In this document: positions 26,008 through 34,595 of the stretch, in pieces
How the letters are laid out: every line of letters begins with the position of its first letter
Numbering within the stretch: position 1 is the stretch's first letter
Source: an uncultured Burkholderiales bacterium
GTDB taxonomy: Bacteria; Pseudomonadota; Gammaproteobacteria; Burkholderiales; Burkholderiaceae_C
Length of the DNA: 51,403 nt
Direction of reading: 5' to 3'
Assembly (NCBI GenBank): GCA_903896615.1
Contig: CAITYM010000052.1
Coordinates: 1 to 51,403, forward strand
The notes under the pieces: generated by a model
Database searches by the model: none
Told to the model about the DNA's origin: nothing
What the model saw: only the letters and a program-made list of their open reading frames with translations
Position numbers and translations under genes: made by a program

Positions 26008-27150
26008 ATGTCTTTCTTTAAGCTTCGATCAAACCGTGCTAATGATGAGCATAGCTCAACAGGGAGCTCGCCTTCACAGAGCATTGAGAGTTTGAGGCGC
26101 AGTGCTAGACATCGATTGATCGGTGCGACGGTTTTAGTGCTTATTGTTGTAGTTGGATTTCCGCTTCTATTTGATACGCAGCCCAGGCCAGTTAATAGTG
26201 ATATTCAAATCCAGATTGCGGATAAAGATAAGGTTAAATCAACTGATTCACCCCCACTTGTCAAATCAAAGGGTAATGCAAGCGCCCCGGCTAGTGCAAG
26301 TGATAAGGCGTCTTCATCTGCTTTGGCTGATAAATCAAAGGATCAGTCTGGGGCCTCATCTGGCTCGGCGAGCGGTACTGCTGCAGGGGTAGTTGCAGGC
26401 GCTGTGGCACACAGTTTCTCCTCTACGATGAGTGCGATAACTTCGCCCGCTGCGCCTAATTTACCGACTGCAACTGCTGTTGCCACAAATAACACTTCAA
26501 ATAATTCTTCGAATAGTTCTTCGAATAATTCATTAACAGCCACCACCACACAACCAAAGAGCGAGGGATCAGTTACCAGCACCAATGCCAGTGTTGCCGG
26601 CACTGGTACTGGTACTGGCATTGCCTCACCTTCCACATCTAATGGCAAAACCTCAGCCTCTGAGCCTAAGGAGGAAGTTATTTCCACTAAGGCCCCTCAA
26701 AGCAAGGTAGCAGCTTTGAACGCTGGAACTTCTGGAACTTCTGGAACTTCTGGAACTTCTGGAACTTCAGCTTCTTCTGCGGCAACTAATGGGTCAAGCA
26801 CGCAAAGTACAAATGCGGCTCGGGATACAAAGGAAAACTCAAATTCCAAAGAAACTAAAGACTCGAAAGAATCGAAAGAATCGAAAGATACAAAGGAAAC
26901 AAAACCAATTAAACAAATTGTTCAAATTGGAGTCTACACAGACACTGCGAAAATAAAAGAATACCGTTTAAAACTAGACAAGGCCGGTTTCAAAACAACG
27001 ATCCACAGTGAGATGGGCAAAGACGGTACAAAGCGAATCCGCATCCGAGTAGTTCCTTTTAAGAACAAGGATGAAGCCCAGCGTGCAATTGAGAAAATAA
27101 AAGAGTTGAAGATCCCAGGTGCTAAGCTTGACTTAATTCCTCAGCCCTAA
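26008..27150 (+). CDS. SPOR-domain, single-pass membrane protein with low-complexity linker
   Basis: 380 residues of DedD/FtsN-like layout: a short cytoplasmic N-terminus, one transmembrane helix at ~37–55 (LIGATVLVLIVVVGFPLLF), a very long disordered linker (~60–300) rich in Ser, Thr, Ala, Asn and Lys, and a C-terminal SPOR domain (~303–380) that binds denuded septal glycan strands. The linker carries tandem Gly-Thr-Ser units, Asn/Ser repeats and a Lys-Glu-Ser/Asp charged repeat. The role is probably cell division or septum maturation. It sits between folC and cvpA, the usual place. Confidence 0.92.
   Translation: MSFFKLRSNRANDEHSSTGSSPSQSIESLRRSARHRLIGATVLVLIVVVGFPLLFDTQPRPVNSDIQIQIADKDKVKSTDSPPLVKSKGNASAPASASDKASSSALADKSKDQSGASSGSASGTAAGVVAGAVAHSFSSTMSAITSPAAPNLPTATAVATNNTSNNSSNSSSNNSLTATTTQPKSEGSVTSTNASVAGTGTGTGIASPSTSNGKTSASEPKEEVISTKAPQSKVAALNAGTSGTSGTSGTSGTSASSAATNGSSTQSTNAARDTKENSNSKETKDSKESKESKDTKETKPIKQIVQIGVYTDTAKIKEYRLKLDKAGFKTTIHSEMGKDGTKRIRIRVVPFKNKDEAQRAIEKIKELKIPGAKLDLIPQP
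26500..26535 (+). repeat. 12-bp tandem repeat inside the SPOR gene
   Basis: Three imperfect copies of AATAATTCTTCG (second copy AATAGTTCTTCG, third diverged at its end) encode the Asn-Asn-Ser-Ser repetitions of the periplasmic linker. Confidence 0.85.
26725..26769 (+). repeat. 9-bp tandem repeat inside the SPOR gene (five copies)
   Basis: Five consecutive copies of GGAACTTCT, identical at DNA level except for the final base of the last, encode Gly-Thr-Ser units. The unit length is a multiple of three, so copy-number change would alter linker length without a frameshift. Confidence 0.92.
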
Positions 27151-27190
27151 TGGGTGGGTCTAGACGAGTGAATGCGCAAGAGTTTCCCCA

Positions 27191-27697
27191 TTGACCGATA
27201 TTTTCAGTCACCCCTTAACGAGCGTTGATTGGATCACGCTTGGTTTTCTAGCGTTAGGTGTGTTTTGGGGCGCCATGAAAGGGCTAGTCCGAGAGTTAAT
27301 GGCGCTTGCGGCTTGGTTAGTTGCTTTTTTTGCAGCGCCATTATTTAGCAAAACCGCAGGTTCACTTATTCCGGTTATTGATATGTCAGAGAGTTTAAGG
27401 AATAGTGCTGGTTATGTGTTGGTGTTTGTTGGGGTTTTGATTTTGTCTAATTTTTTGAGCGATTTAATCAGACAACTCGTTGATAAGATAGGGTTAGGTC
27501 TTTTAGACAAAATATTGGGTGCTGGGTTTGCAGTATTAGGGGTGGCTACAGTTTTATTGTTGGGGACGGTATGTGTGAACATGAGCCCCTTTAGAGATAA
27601 CCCGCAGTGGACTCGCTCGAATGTTGCGCCTGAACTTGAGAAAATACTTTATCAAATTGCTCCTACTTTGAGTTCTGAATTACGGAAGGTAAATTAA
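27191..27697 (+). CDS. cvpA: CvpA family membrane protein
   Basis: 168-residue inner-membrane protein with four hydrophobic helices. The N-terminus (SVDWITLGFLALGVFWGAMKGLVRELMALAAWLVAFFAA) is the CvpA signature, followed by the SAGYVLVFVGVLIL and LDKILGAGFAVLGVATVLLLG helices. Family members are needed for colicin V export in E. coli and for resistance to envelope stress. The start codon appears to be TTG at 27191. The stop lies 3 bases before the purF ATG, the classic cvpA–purF coupling. Confidence 0.93.
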   Translation: MTDIFSHPLTSVDWITLGFLALGVFWGAMKGLVRELMALAAWLVAFFAAPLFSKTAGSLIPVIDMSESLRNSAGYVLVFVGVLILSNFLSDLIRQLVDKIGLGLLDKILGAGFAVLGVATVLLLGTVCVNMSPFRDNPQWTRSNVAPELEKILYQIAPTLSSELRKVN

Positions 27698-27700
27698 CTA

Positions 27701-29215
27701 ATGTGTGGAATTATTGGCGTTGTGGGTCGTGGGGTTGTAAATCAGCTGATTTATGACGCATTGTTGTTGCTGCAGCACAGGGGGCAAGATGCGGCGGGAA
27801 TAGCAACCCAACAAGACCGCAAATTTTTCATGCACAAAGCCAAAGGCATGGTGCGTGATATTTTTCGCACTAGAAATATGCGAGCTTTACCCGGGGCAAC
27901 TGGACTTGGTCAGGTTAGGTATCCAACTGCAGGTAACGCACAAAGCGAGGAGGAGGCTCAACCCTTTTACGTTAATGCTCCTTTTGGAATTGTTTTGGTT
28001 CATAACGGCAATTTGACCAATGCCCAGGCCCTTAAGGTAGAGTTGTATAACACTGACCATAGGCATATTAATACGGAGAGCGATTCAGAAGTGCTGATCA
28101 ATGTATTGGCCCATGAATTGGAGACCTTTACCCGTGGGATTTCGCTCACTCCTGCCGATGTGTTTCAGGCTGTGAGCGGTGTTCACCAGCGCGTACGCGG
28201 TTCTTATGCAGTAATTGCAATGATCGCTGGCCACGGTTTATTGGCATTTAGAGATCCGCATGGCATTAGGCCACTGTGCATTGGTAAAGGAGCTGACGGC
28301 ACGTTAATGGTCGCGAGTGAGTCAGTGGCATTAGAGGGAACGGGACATACTTTTGTAAGAGACATCGCACCTGGTGAAGCAGTCTTTATCGGTTTGGACG
28401 GTACTTTGTCTAATAAACAGTGTGCAGCCTCCACACGACTTAACCCGTGCATTTTTGAATACGTTTATTTGGCCCGACCTGACTCAACCTTAGACGGCAT
28501 CTCTGTATACCAAGCACGTTTAAATTTAGGTGAGAGTTTGGCTAAGCGGGTGGTCTCAGTGCTCCCGCCAACAGAGATTGATGTAGTCATTCCGATACCC
28601 GAATCCAGTCGCCCTAGTGCAACACAACTTGCCCATTTACTCGGAATTCCTTACCGAGAGGCATTTGTTAAAAACAGGTATGTAGGTCGTACCTTCATCA
28701 TGCCGGGGCAGTCTGTACGAAAAAAATCAGTACGTCAAAAATTGAATGTCATTGCTAGTGAATTCAAAGGTCGAAATGTATTGCTTGTGGATGACTCTAT
28801 TGTGCGAGGTACCACGAGTCGGGAAATCGTTCAAATGGCTCGTGACGCGGGAGCGAGGAGAGTTTATTTGGCCAGTGCAGCACCGCCGGTTCGGTTTCCA
28901 AATGTCTACGGAATTGACATGCCGACTTTACAAGAGCTTGTGGCGCATGACAGAACTGTGGAGGAGGTGAGGGAAGTAATTGGATGTGATGCACTCATCT
29001 ATCAGGAGGTGGACGCAATGATTGAGGCCGTTAAAAAGGCATTGCCTAAGGGGTACCCCAACATAGAAGGGTTTGATGCATCTTGCTTTAATGGCCAATA
29101 TGTAACGGGTGATATTTCCGCTGAAGTAATTGCGAGTATGAACGCCCAGCGAGTTCACTCTTCAGCGGAGGGTGAGGATTCATCACGGTTGGCTTTGCCT
29201 AATGTCATGGACTGA
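27701..29215 (+). CDS. purF: Amidophosphoribosyltransferase
   Basis: First committed step of purine synthesis: PRPP plus glutamine to phosphoribosylamine. 504 residues. The sequence begins Met-Cys-Gly-Ile-Ile-Gly, so Cys2 becomes the N-terminal glutaminase nucleophile with no propeptide. The Ntn-hydrolase domain has LLQHRGQDAAGI, GQVRYPTAGN and VHNGNLTN; the synthase domain has VIPIPESSRP and the PRPP loop VLLVDDSIVRGTTSREIV. No CxxC-type Fe–S ligands or propeptide are seen, as in the E. coli type. Tightly coupled to cvpA. Confidence 0.97.
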   Translation: MCGIIGVVGRGVVNQLIYDALLLLQHRGQDAAGIATQQDRKFFMHKAKGMVRDIFRTRNMRALPGATGLGQVRYPTAGNAQSEEEAQPFYVNAPFGIVLVHNGNLTNAQALKVELYNTDHRHINTESDSEVLINVLAHELETFTRGISLTPADVFQAVSGVHQRVRGSYAVIAMIAGHGLLAFRDPHGIRPLCIGKGADGTLMVASESVALEGTGHTFVRDIAPGEAVFIGLDGTLSNKQCAASTRLNPCIFEYVYLARPDSTLDGISVYQARLNLGESLAKRVVSVLPPTEIDVVIPIPESSRPSATQLAHLLGIPYREAFVKNRYVGRTFIMPGQSVRKKSVRQKLNVIASEFKGRNVLLVDDSIVRGTTSREIVQMARDAGARRVYLASAAPPVRFPNVYGIDMPTLQELVAHDRTVEEVREVIGCDALIYQEVDAMIEAVKKALPKGYPNIEGFDASCFNGQYVTGDISAEVIASMNAQRVHSSAEGEDSSRLALPNVMD

Positions 29216-29242
29216 GTTGAAGTTTGAAGATGCGACGGTAAG

Positions 29243-29271
29243 TTGACATAAACGGGCTTTCAAAGTAAGGT
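29243..29271 (+). promoter_or_regulatory. Predicted sigma-70 promoter of metZ
   Basis: A perfect −35 TTGACA (29243–29248) and a −10-like TAAGGT (29266–29271) are separated by exactly 17 bases. Transcription would start near 29278, leaving a leader of about 48 bases before the GTG of metZ. An inverted repeat, GGTTAAA (29276–29282) with TTTAACC (29291–29297), falls at the very start of that leader. Confidence 0.55.
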
Positions 29272-29325
29272 AAGCGGTTAAACCTTTTAATTTAACCTTG
29301 GGTCAATTTTTAGATAAAAAATTTT

Positions 29326-30531
29326 GTGAATAATCCAAAATCTCAATTTCATTTAGATACGTTGGCCGTTCGTGCGGCAGTTGATAAGTCTCAATACGGG
29401 GAGAACTCTGAGTCACTTTATCTGACTTCAAGTTTCACACAACCCGACTCTGAGACCGCCGCGCGAAGGTTCTCAGGTGAGGAGGACGGCTATATTTATT
29501 CGCGTTTCACAAACCCTACAGTTGCGAGTATGGAAAAACGACTGGCACTTCTAGAGGGTTCAGAGGCTTGCATAGGCACTTCAAGTGGTATGGCGGCCGT
29601 GCTGCTTTTGTGTATGGGTCTACTCAAAAGTGGAGACCATGTGGTGTGCTCTAGATCGGTCTTTGGGTCTACGATCAAATTGCTAGGTTCTGAGTTTGCG
29701 AAATTTGGAGTAGAAACCACTTTTGTTTCACAAACGGATGCCGCAGAGTGGCAAAAAGCAGTTAAGCCCAATACCAAACTCTTTTTTGCTGAAACGCCGA
29801 CGAATCCGCTAACTGAGGTTTGTGACATAAAAGCGCTTAGCTTGATAGCTCACGCAAGTGGAGCACTCTTAGCGGTTGATAACTGTTTTTGTACCCCTGC
29901 ACTTCAAAGGCCCATACTCTTGGGGGCAGATTTAGTGATTCACTCAGGTACTAAATACTTAGATGGTCAAGGGCGTGTGGTCGCTGGAGCTATTTGTACG
30001 AGTGAACAATTGGTGCGTGAGAAATTCATTCCTGTTATGCGAAGCGCTGGTATGAGTTTGTCTCCTTTTAACGCATGGGTTGTTTTAAAAGGAATGGAAA
30101 CGCTTGGCATCAGAATGAAAGCTCAGTCCGAGCAAGCCCTTGCCTTTGCAACCTGGCTTGAGACTCATCCCAAAGTATCTAAAGTTTATTACCCTGGCTT
30201 GGCCAGTCACCCCCAACATGATTTGGCAATGCGCCAACAATCCGGGCTTGGTGGGGCTGTGCTCTCGTTTGACGTTAAAGCAAATAACGCTGTAGAGGCA
30301 AGAAAAAAAGCATTTACGGTTATTGATAATACTGAGTTGATGAGCGTAACCGCCAATTTGGGTGATGTGAAAACAATCATCACACATCCACCTAGCACCT
30401 CGCACGGTAGGTTAAGTGAGGAGCAAAGACATTTGGCTGGGATCGAGCAAAATTTAATTCGAATCGCAGTTGGTTTAGAGCATATCGATGATTTGAAACG
30501 TGATTTATCACTTGGACTTGATGCTATCTAA
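29326..30531 (+). CDS. metZ: O-succinylhomoserine sulfhydrylase
   Basis: PLP enzyme that makes homocysteine directly from O-succinyl- (or O-acetyl-) homoserine and sulfide. 401 residues. It has the Cys/Met-metabolism fold: YSRFTNPTVASMEKRLALLEG, ATSSGM-type PLP phosphate site (GTSSGMAA), ETPTNPLTEVCDI, and the PLP lysine K210 in HSGTKYLDGQGRVVAGA. The DGQGR sequence after the lysine is characteristic of MetZ rather than MetB or MetC. It starts with GTG. The purF–metZ order is conserved in Burkholderiales. Confidence 0.95.
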   Translation: MNNPKSQFHLDTLAVRAAVDKSQYGENSESLYLTSSFTQPDSETAARRFSGEEDGYIYSRFTNPTVASMEKRLALLEGSEACIGTSSGMAAVLLLCMGLLKSGDHVVCSRSVFGSTIKLLGSEFAKFGVETTFVSQTDAAEWQKAVKPNTKLFFAETPTNPLTEVCDIKALSLIAHASGALLAVDNCFCTPALQRPILLGADLVIHSGTKYLDGQGRVVAGAICTSEQLVREKFIPVMRSAGMSLSPFNAWVVLKGMETLGIRMKAQSEQALAFATWLETHPKVSKVYYPGLASHPQHDLAMRQQSGLGGAVLSFDVKANNAVEARKKAFTVIDNTELMSVTANLGDVKTIITHPPSTSHGRLSEEQRHLAGIEQNLIRIAVGLEHIDDLKRDLSLGLDAI

Positions 30532-30617
30532 GGATTTGCGTTTGCTGCGTAAAGACAAGTGAAAATTATCTTTCTCTTCTGTTTTTAAATCGTAATTTTC
30601 TAACTGACTAATCTTAA

Positions 30618-32018
30618 ATGACCACTGTACGTACCCGATTCGCACCCTCCCCAACTGGCTTTATTCATTTGGGAAATATTCGCTCCGCGCTGTACCCCTG
30701 GGCATACGCCCGTGCAACGGGGGGTGTGTTCATCCTGCGTATTGAGGATACGGATTTAGACAGATCTACGCAGGCTTCTGTTGATGTGATCTTAGAGGGC
30801 ATGAGTTGGTTGGGGATGCAACCAGATGAGGGACCTTTTTATCAAATGCAACGAATCGAGCGTTACCGAGAAGTGCTTGCTCAGTTACAACAAACGGGAC
30901 AGGTTTATCCCTGCTATATGAGTTTAGAGGAGCTAGACGCGCTGCGTGAGAAACAAACGCAAGCCAAAGAAAAGCCGCGTTATGACGGGACTTGGCGACC
31001 TGAGCCGGGTAAGGAGTTGCCCCCCATTCCAAGCGGGGTTAAGCCAGTGTTGCGTTTTAAAAATCCAACTTCCGGAATGGTCAGTTGGGACGACAAAGTC
31101 AAAGGCCTTATTCAGATTAGTAACGAAGAGTTGGATGACTTGGTTATCGCAAGGCCTGACGGTACGCCTACCTACAACTTTTGTGTTGTCGTGGACGATA
31201 TAGATATGAAAATAACTCATGTGATCCGCGGGGATGATCATGTGAACAACACACCGCGCCAAATCAATATATTTAAAGCACTTGGGGTGGAGCCCCCGGT
31301 TTACGCTCACCTACCCACTGTTCTTAATGAGGCGGGTGAGAAGATGAGTAAAAGAAACGGGGCCAAGGCAGTGACCCAGTACCGCGATGAGGGTTACTTG
31401 GCGGACGCGATGGTGAACTATCTGGCAAGACTTGGATGGAGCCACGGAGACGATGAAATATTCTCAAGAGAGCAGTTTTTGCAATGGTTTAACTTAGACC
31501 ATTTAGGCAAAAGTGCTGCTCAGTTTGATGACGCGAAACTGCGCTGGGTGAACGCTCAGCACATGAAAACGATGGACGATCAACGATTGTCTTTATTGGT
31601 TAAAGAATTCTTGGACAGGGACGGGCTCAAAACTGATGATCGCTTAATGCCCATTTGCGGACTCTTCAAAGACCGCTGTGACACCTTGGTTGCCTTGGCT
31701 AACTGGGCAAGGTGTTTTTATTCTGATATAGAGGTGCCAAATGAGGAGCGGGAAAAGCATGTGGTCACTGGGGTATTAGACGCTTTAGGTTTATTGAGCT
31801 CTAAACTCGCTCACCTAGATGCGGCCAGTTGGACTAAGGAATCAATTGCTTTAGTGTTAAAAGAAGTTTTGGCTGAGACAAGCTTAAAGATGCCACAATT
31901 GGCTATGCCGGTTCGAGTTCTATTGATGGGCACCCCACAAACGCCGTCATTAGATGCTGTAATTGCGCTTTTTGATTCCAAAACAGTGATCGAACGTCTG
32001 AAGGTTGCGAAAAACTAG
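30618..32018 (+). CDS. gltX: Glutamyl-tRNA synthetase
   Basis: Charges tRNA-Glu. 466 residues, class Ib synthetase. The HIGH-type motif is in [20 protein letters not shown] (~7–26) and the KMSKS-type motif in [14 protein letters not shown] (~240–253). The anticodon-binding all-helical domain follows. The catalytic-domain core [15 protein letters not shown] and [15 protein letters not shown] is intact. The tRNA-Glu gene it serves lies 170 bases downstream in the adjacent tRNA cluster. Confidence 0.97.
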   Translation: MTTVRTRFAPSPTGFIHLGNIRSALYPWAYARATGGVFILRIEDTDLDRSTQASVDVILEGMSWLGMQPDEGPFYQMQRIERYREVLAQLQQTGQVYPCYMSLEELDALREKQTQAKEKPRYDGTWRPEPGKELPPIPSGVKPVLRFKNPTSGMVSWDDKVKGLIQISNEELDDLVIARPDGTPTYNFCVVVDDIDMKITHVIRGDDHVNNTPRQINIFKALGVEPPVYAHLPTVLNEAGEKMSKRNGAKAVTQYRDEGYLADAMVNYLARLGWSHGDDEIFSREQFLQWFNLDHLGKSAAQFDDAKLRWVNAQHMKTMDDQRLSLLVKEFLDRDGLKTDDRLMPICGLFKDRCDTLVALANWARCFYSDIEVPNEEREKHVVTGVLDALGLLSSKLAHLDAASWTKESIALVLKEVLAETSLKMPQLAMPVRVLLMGTPQTPSLDAVIALFDSKTVIERLKVAKN

Positions 32019-32061
32019 TTTTTTGATAGAACAACCATCTGCACACTCCCAGAAATCGAGC

Positions 32062-32067
32062 TATAAT
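32062..32067 (+). promoter_or_regulatory. Predicted −10 element of the tRNA operon
   Basis: A perfect TATAAT followed by a G/C-rich discriminator (GGGCTCG), as in stringently controlled stable-RNA promoters, lies 20 bases before tRNA-Ala. The −35 region at the right distance is poor. Confidence 0.5.
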
Positions 32068-32086
32068 TGAGGGCTCGACACAAGTT

Positions 32087-32162
<76 letters not shown>

Positions 32163-32184
32163 TGAGTGTCTAAGTCTAGGTTTT

Positions 32185-32260
32185 GACCCTATCGTCTAGA
32201 GGCCTAGGACATCACCCTTTCACGGTGAGTACCGGGGTTCGAATCCCCGTAGGGTCGCCA
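32185..32260 (+). tRNA. tRNA-Glu (anticodon TTC)
   Basis: A 76-base cloverleaf with encoded CCA. The acceptor stem GACCCTA pairs with TAGGGTC. The anticodon arm TCACC-CTTTCAC-GGTGA carries TTC, and the T-arm CCGGGGTTCGAATCCCCG is canonical. It lies 22 bases after tRNA-Ala. Confidence 0.97.
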
Positions 32261-32323
32261 AGTTTGTTGTACTTGGTTGCAAACAACGTAATGTTGTATG
32301 TGCAACGAACACAACAGCTACCA

Positions 32324-32400
32324 GGAGTGGTAGTTCAGTTGGTTAGAATACCGGCCTGTCACGCCGGGGGTCGCGGGTTCGAGTCCCGTCCGCTCCGCCA
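32324..32400 (+). tRNA. tRNA-Asp (anticodon GTC)
   Basis: A 77-base cloverleaf with encoded CCA. The acceptor stem GGAGTGG pairs with CCGCTCC (one G·U), the anticodon loop CTGTCAC carries GTC, and the T-arm CGCGGGTTCGAGTCCCG is canonical. Last tRNA before the terminator. Confidence 0.97.
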
Positions 32401-32427
32401 GAAAATCCTTGTTAATCAAGGACTTAG

Positions 32428-32462
32428 AAAAGCCTGATGCTTACCCATCAGGCTTTTTTTTT
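32428..32462 (+). terminator. Intrinsic terminator of the tRNA cluster
   Basis: Stem AAGCCTGATG with CATCAGGCTT and a short loop, preceded by AAA and followed by nine T. A strong rho-independent terminator 28 bases after tRNA-Asp. Confidence 0.95.
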
Positions 32463-32487
32463 GGAACTGAGTTAAATATACGTAAAT

Positions 32488-32513
32488 ATGCATCCACTAT
32501 ATGAATGGTGCAT
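32488..32513. promoter_or_regulatory. Near-palindrome upstream of the rubrerythrin operon
   Basis: ATGCATCCA (32488–32496) and TGGTGCAT (32506–32513) are inverted copies differing by one bulged base, with a 9-base spacer. It lies about 115 bases before rubrerythrin, between the tRNA terminator and the gene, and could bind a dimeric regulator. The regulator is unknown. Confidence 0.35.
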
Positions 32514-32626
32514 TTGACTCATCATAAAAGCTATTAATCGATTAGTGATTATCAATTGGCTTATTTAATTGTTTAAGGCTATCATTGCTCATGTTCCGAT
32601 AAATTTTAACTAACAAGGAGTTTTAA

Positions 32627-33115
32627 ATGACTACACAATACCGCCCTGAAATCAAAACGATCGCCAATCTTGAGGCCGCTTTTGCGGGTGAGTCAATGGC
32701 GCACATCAAATACCGCTATTTCGCCAAGATCGCCCGTGAAATGGGCGATGAGGCGACAGCTAAAACATTTGAGGAAACGGCTGACCAAGAGGTGATGCAC
32801 GCATTCGGTCACCTTGATTTACTCTACCCTAAAGCCACTATGACACCAGCTAAAGCTTTACAAATTGCAATTGATGGTGAAACCTACGAATACACCGAGA
32901 TGTACCCCACATTTAGGAAAACAGCTGAGGCCGAGGGAAATGCCGCAGCAGTAGCAGAAATGGATGAGCAAATCGAGGAGTCCAAAGTACATGCAGCCCA
33001 ATTCAAGGCAACTTTAGAGAAAGCTCAAAAGCGCTTTGCTGCGTTAGCCAAAGTTGAGGAGCGCCACGCTCATCACTACCAAGCTCAGCTTAACAAAGTT
33101 AATGCAAGCGAATAA
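32627..33115 (+). CDS. rbr: Rubrerythrin, diiron peroxidase (erythrin domain only)
   Basis: 162-residue ferritin-like four-helix protein that reduces hydrogen peroxide. Diiron ligands are visible in AAFAGESMAHIKYRYFAK, EETADQEVMHAFGH, DGETYEYTEMYP and EESKVHAAQF. The rubredoxin domain normally fused at the C-terminus is absent, and the protein ends in a Glu/His-rich tail (KVEERHAHHYQAQ). The missing function is supplied by the free-standing rubredoxin gene 55 bases downstream. AAGGAG lies before the ATG. The first gene of a three-gene operon. Confidence 0.95.
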   Translation: MTTQYRPEIKTIANLEAAFAGESMAHIKYRYFAKIAREMGDEATAKTFEETADQEVMHAFGHLDLLYPKATMTPAKALQIAIDGETYEYTEMYPTFRKTAEAEGNAAAVAEMDEQIEESKVHAAQFKATLEKAQKRFAALAKVEERHAHHYQAQLNKVNASE

Positions 33116-33170
33116 AGTCAATTTCTTCAAATAAAAAAAGAGTCTGAATCAATTAAATAAAGGAATCATC

Positions 33171-33350
33171 ATGAGTAACAATAATTTCAAAACATACATG
33201 TGCATCGTTTGTGGTTTTATCTACGATGAGGCAGTGGGTCGCACTGAGGACGGAATAGCTGCGGGTACCAAGTGGGCAGACGTACCTGAGGAATGGGCAT
33301 GCCCGGACTGCGGCGTTGCTAAGGCAGATTTTGAGGTGGTAGAGATCTGA
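33171..33350 (+). CDS. Rubredoxin
   Basis: 59-residue one-iron electron carrier: [20 protein letters not shown] and onward. The two Cys pairs that bind the iron are CIVC and CPDC (in [17 protein letters not shown]). The length and [12 protein letters not shown] core are typical. AAGGA precedes the ATG. It lies between rubrerythrin and a rubredoxin-reductase-like flavoprotein, so it probably passes NAD(P)H electrons from the reductase to rubrerythrin. Confidence 0.97.
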   Translation: MSNNNFKTYMCIVCGFIYDEAVGRTEDGIAAGTKWADVPEEWACPDCGVAKADFEVVEI

Positions 33351-33377
33351 ATCTAGTCAAGTTTTAAGGAGTAAGCG

Positions 33378-34574
33378 ATGACGACAACTCAGTTGAATTC
33401 TACGAAGCAAAACCCTCTTGATACTCCAGTTGTGGTCATAGGATCAGGCTTAGCGGGATGGTCAATTGTGAAGGAATTTAGAAAGCTCGATAGCGTCACG
33501 CCAATCCTAATGGTGACTGCAGAGAGTGGGGATTTTTACGCAAAGCCTGCACTGTCCAATGCTTTGGCGCATAAAAAAGGACCTGAGCAACTTGTAACTA
33601 CTGATGCAAAGAAGATGGTGAGCACATTGGGTGTGACGCTATTACAAAATACGGTCGTCACCAAAATTGATGCAGCGACTCAAAAGGTCGAAACATCTGT
33701 GGGTAACTTTGGTTATCGACAACTCGTTTTGGCAACAGGAGCAAATGCAGTAACGTTACCCATCGAGGGGGACGGGGCGAGTGAGGTGGTATCTGTGAAC
33801 TCGCTCGCCGATTACGCAGCCCTTCGCACTAAACTCGTTGCAGGTGCTCGTGTTTTGATCATTGGTGCAGGTCTGATTGGGTGTGAGTTTGCAAACGACT
33901 TAGGAGGTGCTGGATTTGAAGTTCATATTGTGGATCCTAACCCAGGCCCCCTTAGTTCTTTGTTGCCAATTCAAGCCAGTGAGTTATTGAAAACTGCGTT
34001 ATCTAAAGTCGGGGTTCATTGGCACCTGCAAACTTCGGTTGAGTCCATCACGCGTGAGAGTCGTAATGGCTTGTGTGTTACTTTATCAAAAAAAGAGCAA
34101 CTCGCAGTAGATGTTGTCTTAAGTGCAGTTGGACTGAGAGCTCAAACAGAACTTGCAAAGTTGGCCGGTGCCGTGTGTGATCGCGGAGTGATTGTTGATA
34201 GTAAGTTACAGACAACTTTGCCTAACGTTTTCGCACTAGGAGACAATACTCAGTATGCTCAAATATCAGCAGGCGGTGTTTCAAGACCCTTGCCTTATGT
34301 AATGCCAATAATGTATGCAGCAAAAGCATTGGCACAAACATTGGTTGGACAACCTACGGACGTAATTTTTCCACTGATGCCCGTAGTCGTTAAAACCCCC
34401 GCTTTACCCATTGTCCTAGTGCCACCCGCACCGGCAGTGATGGGAGAGTGGTCTTTAGTGAGCGAAGGGATTTGGAATTATGCAGGGGAGGACGGAATGA
34501 TCCGCGGCTTCTTGCTGATGGGCTCTCAAACCTCGCAAAGAGCAGCGCAACTCAAACGCATTGCAGTTAGTTAG
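33378..34574 (+). CDS. Rubredoxin–NAD(+) reductase-like FAD oxidoreductase
   Basis: 398-residue two-dinucleotide-fold flavoprotein. The FAD site VVVIGSGLAGWSIVKEFRKL begins at ~18, the NAD(P)H site VLIIGAGLIGCEFANDLG at ~155, and the second FAD motif PNVFALGDNTQYA at ~280. No redox-active CxxC is present, so it belongs with rubredoxin/ferredoxin reductases rather than disulfide reductases. It is 27 bases from rubredoxin with an AAGGAG ribosome binding site and completes the NAD(P)H–reductase–rubredoxin–rubrerythrin chain. The nearest known analogue is alkane-hydroxylase rubredoxin reductase, but no alkane hydroxylase is present here. Confidence 0.93.
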   Translation: MTTTQLNSTKQNPLDTPVVVIGSGLAGWSIVKEFRKLDSVTPILMVTAESGDFYAKPALSNALAHKKGPEQLVTTDAKKMVSTLGVTLLQNTVVTKIDAATQKVETSVGNFGYRQLVLATGANAVTLPIEGDGASEVVSVNSLADYAALRTKLVAGARVLIIGAGLIGCEFANDLGGAGFEVHIVDPNPGPLSSLLPIQASELLKTALSKVGVHWHLQTSVESITRESRNGLCVTLSKKEQLAVDVVLSAVGLRAQTELAKLAGAVCDRGVIVDSKLQTTLPNVFALGDNTQYAQISAGGVSRPLPYVMPIMYAAKALAQTLVGQPTDVIFPLMPVVVKTPALPIVLVPPAPAVMGEWSLVSEGIWNYAGEDGMIRGFLLMGSQTSQRAAQLKRIAVS

Positions 34575-34595
34575 TTACAACCAAGACTTTTCAAT

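Noticed and set aside
26343-26687. Minus-strand frame opposite the SPOR linker, with repetitive Val-Pro and Glu-Leu-Phe units
   Set aside because: It is the antisense reading of the tandem repeats; no ribosome binding site or family.
32183-32437. 84-codon plus-strand frame covering two tRNA genes
   Set aside because: It runs through tRNA-Glu and tRNA-Asp and so cannot be a protein gene.
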